From assembly GCA_014905825.1 (NCBI GenBank), contig JACGCN010000005.1:558001-622000 (forward strand): a stretch of 64,000 bases of DNA, given 5' to 3'. Of the stretch, positions 29,069 to 40,517 are shown piece by piece. The DNA is from Lyophyllum atratum. Taxonomy: Eukaryota; Basidiomycota; Agaricomycetes; Agaricales; Lyophyllaceae. The stretch's first letter is position 1; each line of letters starts with the position of its first letter. The notes beneath the pieces are model-generated. The model was not told where the DNA came from. It saw only the letters and a list, made by a program, of their open reading frames with translations, and made no database searches. Position numbers and translations under genes: made by a program.

Positions 29069-31111
29069 TGCTAACCCCTCACCCTCCTCATTTGGCTTTC
29101 TCGCGCCACCCATTCGACACAGAATACCCGGCTTCGCCGTGGCCCCATTTGACTTCACCTCTCGGATATCCCGCTATTGTCTCATTTTCATGCAAATCAC
29201 ACGGTTGGATGGACCTTTCTCATGGCACCCCCACACTATTCTCTGCACGCAACCGTCACATTGGAAATCATATAAATGGTCCATGTTCCACGTTACAGTT
29301 TCATAATCGTCCTATACATATAAGCTATTGCCCGTCGTCGTATGTCAAGTTGTAGACTCCCTGTACTGTTTCGCTTTTTGTACTCCGTTAAACCCTGTTT
29401 GGTCTGAACATGTTGTTAGTTCCCGTGGAACTTTGTAGAGAAACCTTTTCGGAGGTTAGATGCTATGTATAGAGTAGATGTTGCGTACACGCCCCAGTGT
29501 GGATGTTGTAATGAAAATGTAAAAACCCATTTAGACATCTGTACAATTGGCGGGGTCGTTTGAATCTGGACCTTGGACTACTCAACATACCTCCCTGGCC
29601 AGGAACGAAACACCACACACGCTTCCTCGAATCAACGTCATCGGCGAATGCTCAAAAGAAGCTCCGATGCTAAAATTGAGCGAGCTACTGACAAATGCCA
29701 AATGGACATGTCAAGAGAGTCCACTCGAGCGTCGAGAAAAGTCGAGAAAGCGTCACTGTCAAGGTTACGGTACGGTCTATGTCAAGCAATATCACCGGGC
29801 GACCGAACCGCGTCGCGTCGCTATAACGCAGGGTCGCTTCCTTCACTCACTGATGTTTTGTAAGTAGAACTAATCCCGAGCTAAGTGTATTCCCGACACC
29901 TTCGGAGAACACCCCGTCCTGGTCATGGTTTACGAACGTCCCATCACAAGCACAAGTGAGGTTCGTGAGCACATTAAGCTCAAGCGCGACCGTAGCCTAA
30001 CATTTTCTATAAAGAACCATCTATTCGTATCAGTCTGAAATGACAAGAACGAAGGCCAGATGTGGCGAAGTATCCATTGACTGGCTTGCGAGCAGCGATA
30101 GACATCATTCTGAAGTAACAAATCGAAGGCGCAGAAGGTCCAAAACGATTCACGAAGATTTGAAGTCGGACCTGGCCTTGAGAGATGCCAAAATGTTAAG
30201 ACGGTCCAGTAACTAGTCGACAGCGTTTGATTGGTCTCGAGACGGGGTATGGCTCAAATGACCTGACGAAAAGGAAACTCGCCCACTACCTGTCGCGCAA
30301 AGATGGCCCGGGCCCGGACCGTGACGACAACTTCAAGGCTTGCGGTGTTTGCCTTTATTTACGTTGTGGCTGCACGAGGCAAATCCAACCAAATTTGCCT
30401 CTATGCACCGTTAAACCGAGGTCCCGATTCAAACCACGAAGTCTGTCAGGAAAGGGGCGTATACTCCTCCGGATTCCATGGAAGTTGTAGAATAAAAGGG
30501 GGTGGATTCTTTCGAGAAAGTAAGTGGGTCGTTGGAGCTATGATTCGTACTAAACAGTGCCCTTTAGCCCCTAAACATAGTGAATGACGTCCTCGATGAG
30601 CCTCCCCTCAGATCGACGGAATTTTAGGTACAGTGGGTCAATACTTTATGTGGGCTATGTCTGAGGTGAAATATTTGGGCGATCGCAAGCAGTTCACGCA
30701 TCATGCGACCAAGACGCGACGGGAATTTTGCGTCGTAATCCGCTTTGCCGTTCTTGATCAAGTGAGTGAGTTGTAGCAATGGATATACGTTTAACTGAGA
30801 CATAAATCGAAGGACCTCCGTGCACTCTATAGTGGTCTGTGGCTACTTGCCATGACTTCGAGCCAATAATCGACCTTAATCTCAGCAGACCCCTCTTGAG
30901 GAGTGGTTCACTGCACATGATATACGGTGGCGACCCACCTGGTCATCCTCGACGCTCTGAACCCCTTTCCTACCTCTATAAAAGGGCCCTCTCGACATCG
31001 TTTCTTAGTATCTCAACATTTCCCAACCATCCTTTTACTTCATCGTACATTAACGACTTTCGCCGCAAAACATTCTCGCAAGTAACCAGCACCTGAACTC
31101 CAGACACAACC
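29069..31111. other. 2-kb intergenic region, promoter of the GGWN gene
   Basis: No gene recognised on either strand. The right end holds the core promoter of the next gene, with a TATAAAA box at 30977-30983. Confidence 0.5.
30977..30983 (+). promoter_or_regulatory. TATA box of the GGWN gene
   Basis: TATAAAA lies about 130 bp before the ATG at 31112. A canonical TATA suits a strongly regulated, secreted product. Confidence 0.6.
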
Positions 31112-31514
31112 ATGAAGTTTCAAGTTTTTGTCGTCTCAGCACTCTTCGGCTTCGCCAACGCCAGTCCCATTGCGTCATCCGATGGCTCTAACTCTAATTT
31201 TGCAAGGATGAATAACATGGAGGTATTTACCCTTCCGCCCGTTCAATTTTTTACTCTACTAATCCTTTGCGCCTTAGGTCAGGCGTGCGTCATGGAATGG
31301 CGGTGGCGGAAATGGCGGCAATGGTGGAGGCAATCATGGTGGTGGCTGGAATAATGGTGGTTGGAACCATGGTGGTGGTTGGAACAACGGCGGTTGGAAT
31401 CACGGTGGTTGGAATCGTGGTTGGAACAATGGTGGTTGGAATGGTGGTGGTTGGAACGGGCGTGGTTGGAACGGGGGAGGTTGGAACAGAGGCCGGTGGT
31501 CCGGACACTGGTGA
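31112..31514 (+). CDS. small secreted Gly/Trp/Asn-repeat protein
   Basis: Two exons (31112-31222 and 31278-31514) give 115 residues. Residues 1-18 are a signal peptide (MKFQVFVVSALFGFANAS). After a short linker, the rest (about residues 42-112) is an irregular repeat of GGWN, GGGWN, GGWNHGG and NRGWNNGG units with Trp about every five to eight residues, ending RWSGHW. No known domain. Such low-complexity Gly/Asn/Trp proteins may form a surface coat, adhesive or aggregate; that is inference. The minus strand of the repeat has a long spurious Pro/Thr/Ile frame. Good splice sites and a TATA box support a real gene. Confidence 0.75.
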
Positions 31515-32167
31515 ATATTTGAATGGTGTCATAGATAATGAGGTTGTCAGCTTCGTTACTCCCTTATCCAAAAAACAAATAATCAATAGTTTACGACTTA
31601 CGCTCGCGTAAATGTCAATTATCACCACTTCATAATTCCTTTCGTCCCTCAAAGTTCGCTTTCTATATAACAGTGTTCGTTTCCTCCGGTAATTCCCTTG
31701 AAAATTTCTCGTTCGCCTTGAGTAGCCTAACGACGTTATATCTTCCTCAACCTGATCGATCGCGCTGAAGATAGTCCCGTCAGCTAGGAAGTTGTGGGTA
31801 AATGCAGGGTTGGAATGCAGATTCCTCAACTCGAGATATGTCTTCAGCATCACTACCCTTACTTACGAATAGCGCTACAGAGTTTTAATTACCCGTCGCT
31901 GAATGCCAACTACGATTCGCTACATCCTCCCCAGAGCACGACGCTGCGTTTGGAGAACTCCTGTGGGCCTGGCGATAACCCCTCTTCAAATCCCTGCATA
32001 TAATCGCTCTTCATGCAATTGCGTTAGTTGCTGCATGTGGGTTCACACCATGCTGACGACACTCGAGGCCTTGCGTCCGAATTATAAGTCCTGCACCTAG
32101 TAGATCGAACAGAAAATTGACGCTCAAATTACGGTTCCTAGTAAAACACCTTCGACTTCATGGCGGC
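31515..32167. other. intergenic between convergent genes
   Basis: 3' flanks of the GGWN gene and of the CE1 esterase; no gene seen. Confidence 0.5.
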
Positions 32168-33395
32168 TCACAGACACTACGAAAGAAAATTAACTGTCGT
32201 ATCAAAGGAAGAAAAGAGGCTGTGACTACACACCTGAGAAAACCAGTTGTTGGAAACGACGCAAGTGTATGGAGAAGCACAGGAGGTCGGTCCAGTCCAG
32301 CCCTGACTAAAGGGTGGATACTATTAGTTGACTGACAAGTCTCGAAGCGAAAACAAAGACGAACCCGCCGCACTGGCCCCAGTGAGTCTGCTGTGCAGGG
32401 GCGGGGGTGGGAATGCCGAACCATGCCAGAACATCGTTAGCCTGGACAGGAATGTTGTGGTCGACGCCGCTCGCACTGATAGCCTGGAATTTTGATCCGT
32501 ACGTGGTCCGAGTCCAGTTGGACCGAGGCGAGTTTTGTTGAGTAGAGACGGGTGTGGTGCTGTAGCCAAAAACGTTTGTCCATTGTTTGATACCTTCTGC
32601 GAAGTTCTTGTAGTCGAGGCCAGTGTCTCTGCAAAGTGTTCAGACTCTGTTTGAGAGACGATAGAATAAGCTACTAACAGTGTTCCTTGCCAGATTTGCA
32701 TTTTAGGACGTGGGCCAGTATATCCAGGGTATCCGCTTCGAACAAGGTCGCCCTAGTACTGGTATTAGCAAAAGTGCACTACTTAGGCTTTACCGTTGAA
32801 GGGAACAACTAACCCACTGTTGTGCCGTTTTATTGAGACTTCCTGTGGCGCAGGCAGTATTCCACAAGTCAGGACCGGCGAAGCAAGCGTATGGAACTCC
32901 TGCAAAGGCAGCACCAGCTTGGAAAAGGTCTGGGTACGCTCCAGCAAGGACGTTGGTCATCATTGCTCCAGAAGAAGTGCCAGTCACGAAGACACGACCG
33001 GGGTTGACTTTGTAGGTGGAAATGGCATAGCGGATCATGGAAGCAATGGCTAATGAGTCTCCGCCAGCGTTATGGGTGAGAGTCTCGGTGGTATGGACGT
33101 CCCAGCATCCTCCAGGATCGGGTGCATCGGGATAGATCACCATGAAACCGTATCTGTCTGCGAGGTTCGCATACTCAGTACCGTCGAAGTAAGCCTGGGC
33201 TGTGCCTGTACAGTAGTGAATAGCGACGATCAGATCGGGGGTGGCTGCTACATTCGCGGGTCTGTAGACGAACATCTGTACACCAGTTGGGTTAGTGCCG
33301 AAGTTGGTCACTTGCTGGAGCTGGCCAGCGGCGGCATTAGTCACGACAGCAAGGCCCGCAACCGTTAAAGCTGAAAGAAGGGAGGGAAAGAACAT
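32168..33395 (-). CDS. secreted CE1 esterase with C-terminal CBM1
   Basis: Starts at 33395 with a signal peptide (MFFPSLLSALTVAGLAVVTN, cleaved near Ala-Ala-Ala-Gly). The esterase domain follows: VQMFVYRPANVAATPDLIVA, IHYCTGTAQAYFDGTEYANL, the nucleophile motif GTSSGAMM, and VDHNIPVQANDVLAWFGIP near the end with the catalytic His. After a short Pro-rich linker comes a fungal-type cellulose-binding module split over three exons: QTHWGQCGG, QGWTGPTSCASPYTCVVSNN with WFSQ, and the final Cys-Leu before TGA at 32168-32170. Family CE1 includes acetylxylan and feruloyl esterases, so deacylation of plant-wall xylan, targeted to cellulose, is the likely job. An alternative upstream Met (33437) would precede the signal peptide and is less likely. 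Confidence 0.87.
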
Positions 33396-33450
33396 TTTGT
33401 GAGCAAAAAAGGTGGGACTTCTACTCGTCGTGTTCATGTTTGCCATGTGG

Positions 33451-33458
33451 CTTTTATA
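33451..33458 (-). promoter_or_regulatory. TATA box of the CE1 esterase
   Basis: TATAAAAG on the minus strand, about 56 bp before the ATG at 33395. Confidence 0.6.
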
Positions 33459-33929
33459 GAGCAACTTTGCCTGGATGACCCGGGTTTTCCTCGACGAAAC
33501 ATCGATTCAATATCGGATGATAGTCGAGGTTTGAGCGGCTCTATTGGCTAGGACATGAGTATGAACTTCGTGGAAGAATACACGACTCGAGTGGAGAGTC
33601 CTGGGAGAGTTAATCATTATAATTAGATATCAATGGTGGAATAGACGTCAAATTGGGCGCGCAAATCAAGTGCGCCCGCCGAATGTCAGTCATAGGCATT
33701 GCAAGAATCACGTAGAAGGAGTTCGAGACGCTGATTGTATGTCGAGGAAGTTTTACCATGGCCAAAAGCAAAACGAGTGGACACGTCTTTCTCTGGAACT
33801 CCGAGGGATTCGGCGGCCCGGGAAATAGCGGCCGAAACAGAAATTCGGAGTAATTATCCGGTCCGAGTTTGTCTTTCACACGTACTTCCATCCAGTCCCA
33901 CATTTACCACCACTCTTCAGGCCTGTCAG

Positions 33930-34220
33930 GGTTATCGTTGGGGGAAGCTGTCCTGAGGTGTAGCGTTGATCACGACCGCGAGGGCTGCAACCCGTTAAAC
34001 CCGGGAGAACAGAGCGAAAGAGCATTGTTGTGAGCAAGAAAGCAAGTGACTTCTCCTCGTAGTGTTAATGTACATCATTGCAATGTGGCTTTCACCTGTA
34101 CGATCTGGGCATAGGAGCATCGCGTTTTCCTCGACGAAACATGTACATGGTCGACCGGTCAATATTCATCAATCGAACGGTCGAAATCCGAGCGGTTCTA
34201 CTGGCCTCAGTATACTCGGG
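33930..34220 (-). pseudogene. decayed duplicate of the CE1 esterase 5' end
   Basis: About 600 bp upstream of the esterase, this stretch repeats its start region with many changes. It has a signal-peptide-like GTTGATCACGACCGCGAGG, GAGCAT in place of the ATG region, TGTGAGCAAGAAAGCAAG, CAATGTGGCTTT and TTTTCCTCGACGAAACAT (the last 18 bases are also exactly at 33487-33504). The TATAAAAG of the intact promoter is lost in the copy. No esterase coding remains further on, so only the promoter and first codons were duplicated or survived. Confidence 0.6.
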
Positions 34221-35337
34221 TCAAGAAAAGAACGTAGCATACTTGCGAGACGGTCCCACACCGTCGCTAAAACCACAAACTTGGCTGAGGAAGGTGTTCC
34301 GAGGCGATTTCGAGAAGTGGAAGGTTGCCAAAAGTAAAAGTGACGGACAACGGCTTTGGCACCTCGGCCCAGGTCGAGCCCAGGTAAACGGATGTTCGGA
34401 GTGATTTCAAAAGTTATTCGAACAACTTTGTCAATGTTCCTCCTGCTTTGCTCCCACCTTGTTTCAACTTCTATACGGTCACCGTTTTTCCCAGTGAAAC
34501 GGCTAAATTGTAGGTCTTATTTTGTTATACTGACAGCTATTCAACGGCAGGCAGTATAGCACATACCAGACTGGATATCGGTCCCACCCCGAAGACATTT
34601 TGCCATTCGAGACTGGAAGAAACTTCCCTCGTCCGTTAATATAGGCCCAACTTGCGTAGTGGGTGTACTTCGGTGCGCAATAAGGCATGGTCACTTGGTC
34701 CCGAGCATGCAATGTCAAGTATCGTTGAAATTCCTACAGGTACGTTTCCACACCTACCGCAGGTGTTGTGCTAGACAGTTGCTGATTTTTCCCAGAACTA
34801 TGGATACTACGTCGGAAGCCAATTTTTTGCGGGACCCGACCTTGGAAGCTGGCTGTTTATGGCTTTTTTGGCGGTCGGCCATCCACCACTTGCATCATTC
34901 AGTACTCCCACCGTGAAGCAGCCGACCAGGTGAGATTTTCACCTTTCTCGCAATGTCCTTGCAAATTTCGCGGATATTCCTCCACGCGGTGCATCTAAGT
35001 GACGAGGGTCATTCCTTCGTCTATCTAGTTACGTTTCAAATCCGTGCTGATATCTTCTCTTCAGTCGCGTGTACGTTTTTCGATCCTAGTCCACTTCCCC
35101 CGCCACGTAGCCAACATGCCGTCCCAGACGCCTTCGCCATCTCGACACACGTGACAGACGCGACGATCACCGCCGACAAACTGGAGGCTGACACTGTTAG
35201 CAGTAACGTCGACGACCAAACAAGCCCCGATCGTTTAAAGCTCCAGACACCGTCTGTCTCACTCCTTCATCTTCCCTGTCCATCACCACCACCACCACCT
35301 GCAGCAACGGACCTCCACCCACATTTCAAACATCGAA
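34221..35337. other. intergenic region
   Basis: No gene supported. A short plus-strand stretch near 34797-34915 reads NYGYYVGSQFFAGPDLGSWL but has no partner exons that I could link. CT-rich sequence near 35090-35340 probably is the leader of the next gene. Confidence 0.4.
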
Positions 35338-36905
35338 ATGCTTCGTGTCTTGCAACTACGATTCCCTAAGATCGCTGGTCGATCGCCCGCCAAAGTCATC
35401 CCCGCTGCTACGGGACCCTTACTCAACGTGGTATCGGAATCCAAGCTTCTTCCCGCCCTGCCGAAATCCAGTCGAGTTAATGGAGGGAACACGCCCAAGG
35501 TCTCTAAGTGGAGAGCGTTGAACGGTATGTACTCCGGGGCTCCCCGCCGACTTTCTTCTAACCCATTCGCTTCCTCCACAGATGTCAAGAACCTTCTCTC
35601 CTCTCCGCCCAAGACGGGCTCTGCCGCCGCCACCATCTCTCCCATCCTCTCACTCGCGGTCCACCCTACGACCTTCACCAGCTCCGTCAATGCGGCCTCC
35701 TTCTGGACAACTCCTAGGGAGGCTGACGGTAATCTTTTCATCAAGTCCGAGGACAGTGCTAAGGCTATGGTCATCGACGGTAAGCAACCCTCGCCGTCCT
35801 TGAGCGTTGTTTTCACTAAATAGTCCTCTTCATAGGCAGCGAATACTCGTCATCCCTCACCGCGTCCACCGAAGATCACCTCGTCAACCTCTTCCGTTCC
35901 TTCCATGCCTCAGAGGCAGCACAAATGCAGGCCGCCAGCAGCTTACTACCCGCACTCGCCGTGCCTCCCAACCCGACACTTATCATCACTCCTTCTGATG
36001 CCGCCGCCGCCACCGCCGCCGCCGCGGACCCTCGTGACACCCAAGGTTCCTCGTCGGATACCACCCACATCTGGGAGCAGCGGTGGTGGGACTGGGACAC
36101 ATGGAAGTCCCGTTGGGCGGACCTTGACTCTCCGGACTCTATTGTCGGCAGACTGATGCGGGAATCTGGAGCCAAGTCGAGTGAGGCAGCGGGTGAGGAG
36201 CCGGGATGGGCGGATGGCGATGCGTGGAAGTCCAGTTGGGCCTACGAGGATCCCAACTCTGCAATGAATCGTTGGATTCATATCAGGAAGGCAAGGTTTG
36301 CGGAGGGGTGCGCGGTCGAAGATGAGGTCAAGACGAAGACTGAGGGGGCCGACGAAGAGAAGGTTGATGTCGCTACGACGAACGGTGCTACAACCACAGT
36401 CGCGTCCCCAGCCAAGAGCGAAGCTACAGCTAAGGTCGTGGCCCCAACGTCCCCAGCACATAGCCTGCCCATCGACATGGCGATTGACGTCGTCTCAGCT
36501 GGCGAACCCATGGATATCGACGTTCTCCCACCAGGCGAGCCCATGAACATCGACGATCCCGCCATTTACTACCTGCCCGCCGAGCTTCACACGGATGTAG
36601 ATGTCGATATGGATGTTGATATCGTCATGGTGGACACATTCGTGTTCGTCGAGGTTACGAAGGCAAAGCGCTCGAAGAAGGCAGCCAAAGCGGCTCGCCC
36701 CTCGAGGCAACGTTCCCCGCGTGGGTTCTACGGTTTGAAGCAACACTTGGACCCTCTCGTGGAGGCGCAGATCGCGGCCGAGGTCCGGGCGGAGAAACGA
36801 GATGGGGCAAAGGAGGAGAGGCGGAGGAGCAAGGAGAGGAGGCACCAACGAGAGAGGCGGCGAGCTGAGTTATGGAAGGATCTTGAGATGAATGACTCGG
36901 CTTGA
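35338..36905 (+). CDS. hypothetical protein, Ala/Asp-rich with basic tail
   Basis: Three exons with clean GT...AG introns (near 35525-35580 and 35780-35834) and continuous frame, about 480 residues. The N-terminus reads MLRVLQLRFPKIAGRSPAKV and could be a mitochondrial-type leader, weakly. The middle has Trp-rich repeats (WWDWDTWKSRWADLDSPDS and EEPGWADGDAWKSSWAYEDP). A long acidic stretch follows with MDIDVLPPGEPMNIDD and a VDVDMDVDIVMVDTF run. The last 100 residues are strongly basic (RSKKAAKAARPSRQRSP, KEERRRSKERRHQRERRR) and probably coiled-coil or nuclear-targeting. No family recognised. Confidence 0.6.
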
Positions 36906-38434
36906 ACGTCGAACACCCAGCCTCAGGCTCACTCCGTGTCGGGGTCTTGAGGTACGCTATGGTGTCTTCTTAGGGTTCGGGCATCTCGCTAATTGTTCAT
37001 TCTTCCATTAGCTTCAACTGCGATTTTCAGGATACGAATTATACTTTCAACGAAGCATATACCTGGATTCTTGTTCTCATTCGCCATTGTCTCCTGATTT
37101 CAGCACATCATCTCGTCTATCCTAGCGCCGGAACAGCAAATAAATGAACTCATCCATTCTCGGCCTGGCCACTATCTGCAGCCAAATTGTAACATCGCCA
37201 TATCCTCTTCTCGTAGCTCGCGCTGACTATCTGCTTTAGAGCTTCGGCACAATGCCTTTATTTTTATTTTTCGATTATCATCTCATTTTAGCTGCTTCGA
37301 CTCGCGGCCCGAACCCTGCTTCGACTCTTGCTTGACTCTAGGTCCCAGGTTCCATGTTTCGAAATCTTTGGCAGCGCAATGCGGCCCTATCAAATCGTCT
37401 TCAATCGACGATTCCGTTTTCCCCGAGGCCACCATCTACCTGGTAGAGAACAACTTGGAATCGCCCGCCTTGTTGTTTGAATATCCCAGCCCCGAATCCC
37501 TTTCCTCCTTTTCGTCGGCAACCATTCTATTCTCGCATGATATGATTCGGCAAGAAGGCTGCATTGATGAAGCATTGGCCATCGGTATCGCAAGCGGGGG
37601 ACGCCCCGCCCGATCCATGGTTTTTCTTTTGCTTGTCAATGTCGTCGACGTCGCCCTCGACTAGGCCGAATACCGCCAGGATTATCAAGTCAAGACTCTT
37701 GGGTCCACCATTCTTGTGTTCCGACCTCTGGAGCCGTCGCGTGTGCCCACAGTCAAGATTATGGAAAGACCTAGCTGCCTCTGGCAGCGCCGTGAAGATA
37801 CTCTCGTCTCGTTTGCTGCATCTGTCTGGATATGAACTTGCAAGAATTCGATAATCGAAGGACCTTACTTCAAGAACGGAAACTGTTTGCTGGATTCGAC
37901 CGGGAACTAGTGGGGACGATAAGGAATTGGCTGGTTTGCTGCATCTGCCTGGATACGAACTTGCAAGAATTGAATAACCGAAGGATACGACTTCAAGGAT
38001 CATCTTTATACCGAAATGGAGGCTGTTTGCTGGACTGGACCGTGTTGGGTGCTCGTATCTGCTCGTAATATAATAATATGTGTTTGGAGTTGCCTATATA
38101 TCTGTTTCAATATTACCATCATAATCTTGAGTACCCTGTCGTATGCAGCGAAAGTTTAGCGTAAAAAACAGCGTCGTTGCTGCGTAGAAAAACACTCCAG
38201 GACTTCAAGATCACGGCAAGCGTTGCGAGGCCTACGACGTATCTCATGATTAACCTGAAGTACGTTCAGAAAGTGTCACTTCTAGCCTGACATCAGACGA
38301 CGGATGCTACGCTGACAGACCATCTGTTGATGTCGCCGTTCGACGTTGGTGGCATTTCTGATAACCATCCGGACACCTGCAACACATATATAAGTGAGGC
38401 CAAGCTTGGCATTCGGAACGTACAAAAAGAGCGA
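36906..38434. other. intergenic region with a tandem duplication
   Basis: No gene supported. Contains the 123-bp tandem repeat listed separately. A TATATAAG box near 38388 precedes the next gene. Confidence 0.5.
37811..38042 (+). repeat. 123-bp tandem duplication
   Basis: Two diverged copies start GTTTGCTGCATCTG at 37811 and 37934 and share GAACTTGCAAGAATT and CTGTTTGCTGGA. Period 123 bp. Confidence 0.75.
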
Positions 38435-39131
38435 ATGACCTCGGGAATGCCAAACGTAGCGACGTCGAATCCGACCTCTAAAGGCTTGCCGCTAGAATTG
38501 GCCGGACTGCCACCAGCGCGTGTGGACGAGAATAAGAATATGTCGCCCAGCGTCAATGAGGTGTGGCGAGATAACCGCACGATTGACGAAGTTTTGAAGG
38601 ATAGAGCTGAGGCGCGAGCGCAGAAGGCCGCCAAGCCTGCGCGTGCATCTACTAGGGCTGCAGCGGAGGAGGCGGCGACCAATACTACCATCGCGGGTTG
38701 GAGTGCCGCGTCCCCGAGTGTCGCTGATGAGACGACTGTTGGTGAGTACTCTCCGGTATCCTTTGGTACAGACACACGGCTAACTTTGTGCCATAGAGAA
38801 TGCAAGCTCGCCAGATCACCTTTCGACTGCCTCCGCAGAGGCAGCCGCGCCCCCGAAACCACCACTAGTCGAGGTTCACTCTGCAACCTCCACATTCGCG
38901 AAGGGTCCCAGTCCCAAGCCTGCCTCTCAGGACGAGGTATCGAAAGACGCAGAATCGCTAGAAGTCTCTGACAACCCTGATGCCCGAAGTCGCAGCGTTC
39001 GTACAAGGGAAAAAAGGCTTCGTTCGCCAGATAGCTCTGGATCCGAGTCCCCACGCCCTGCTAAAAGACCCTCGTCAAGAGTCACTAACACCGCCTGGGC
39101 GGAAGTTGGCGCAGACAGGTCAGCTGCATAA
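38435..39131 (+). CDS. small protein sharing a motif with Spt2
   Basis: Two exons (38435 to about 38740, then about 38796-39131) joined in frame across an intron starting GTGAGTACTC; about 210 residues. It begins MTSGMPNVATSNPTSKGLPL. The block VNEVWRDNRTIDEVLKDRAE closely resembles VKRDTRTIDEILQDRAKAKE of the Spt2 gene at 27510. The rest is Ala/Ser/Pro-rich and disordered, with a basic patch (RSRSVRTREKRLRSPDSSGS). No histone-binding Trp-Met-Phe block, so it is not a full Spt2. A TATATAAG box lies about 45 bp upstream of the ATG. Could be a partial duplicate of SPT2 with its own promoter. Confidence 0.55.
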
Positions 39132-40517
39132 CGCCCTGCTTGGAGCAGTAAGGAGAAGAATTTGATGGTTAGAGATTTGTTCCGACTCGCTCTGTTGACC
39201 TCCGGCTACGAAACCTGAGGGTAGTACATACTGGCGTGCTGGAAAAGTTGTGGACACATGTTTGATATTTTTTGACACAGTGATGATAGTTCTTCCAGCG
39301 CTAGAGGGAAGGATGAAGGAACACAGCAGATACATCCGCCGAATTGACCGGCATATAGGGTGTAAAAAGGGAAAGAGAAGCAGCCAGTGCCTGGTCGTTG
39401 AGCAAAATTGATGCCACGAGTTCGGGTATTTGTATTGTATATCAGAACCATTTTAAGGAATGAGTCGGGCAGGAGGACATGCTCAAATAACAATGGCTGA
39501 AAGTCTGTGTAACAATCACATGAGGCCACTCGAGAAGGCGGGATGAAAGCTCACATTTCTCGATACATGTAGCGCAGCTGGATTAAAACATGCCATGGAG
39601 TTCTGCTTGGATTCGGTTTCAAGCAATACGGACGTAAAGAAACATGCGTGAACTGATTATGATGACTGCCGCTTGGCACAAGCGTCGGCGAACAACCACA
39701 CTGGGAGGCGAGCAGGGCTGTACCGAAGTGTCTGCAACAGCCAGCCTCAACGAGTCCACGTTCATGCAGGAACCTAGATCTATGTTGTGTGTTCGAATGT
39801 TGTGCTGCCCAGTGTTCTGCAGGTCTGGTCTGATCGCGTGAGCCACTAGTCGAAGTGCCCTTGATTGGCAGAGAACGATAGGGAACGGACAAGTCCGTGT
39901 TATCTCCTGAAATTACCCATGCGCTCGGCTTTTCGAGGGTGGTTCATTCGCGAAGTTCACTTTCGCTTGCTTGTCCGACTGACGGGAACCAAAAGGATCT
40001 ACGTGGGAGGATGATGTCAATGCCTCAAATTTCCAGATTTGTTCTGAACAGGATAGTAGGATCCAAGCTAGCCGTTTCACTTGGAAACACTGGAAAGAGA
40101 TTGTGTGTGATAGCGATGGAAGAAATGCAGAGCAGGCATCCCAGTGGCTTCGGATGTACGTTGAGAATCGCATCGCGGGTAGGTTGCAAACAATGACTCA
40201 CAACGATGTGCCCTGTAATCGAACTAGGGCGGGAATGAATTAACCGAAGCAAGAGGGACCGATGTTAGGCGAAAATAGGTGCAGAACCTGAGGAAAACGA
40301 GGCAGTTGCCCATAGCGGGAGAGAACCCCTCAACGTGTACAATACACTCGTGATCTAGAATCCATCATTATCTAAAAAGCAATGAGACGCGTTCTAGGTT
40401 TAGCAAGGATTCATACACACCTTGAACGCGTGATAGACCTGCTATTTACTCGCGCGAGCCCTTATAATCCGTTGTAACTTGTTTCTCTGACAGGAACCTA
40501 CAGCACTACTCTCCCCT
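39132..40517. other. intergenic region
   Basis: No gene recognised; only short unsupported frames on both strands. Confidence 0.5.

Noticed and set aside
31290..31853. Minus-strand Pro/Thr/Val-rich frame opposite the GGWN gene
   Set aside because: Shadow of the repeat; the plus strand has signal peptide, intron and TATA box.
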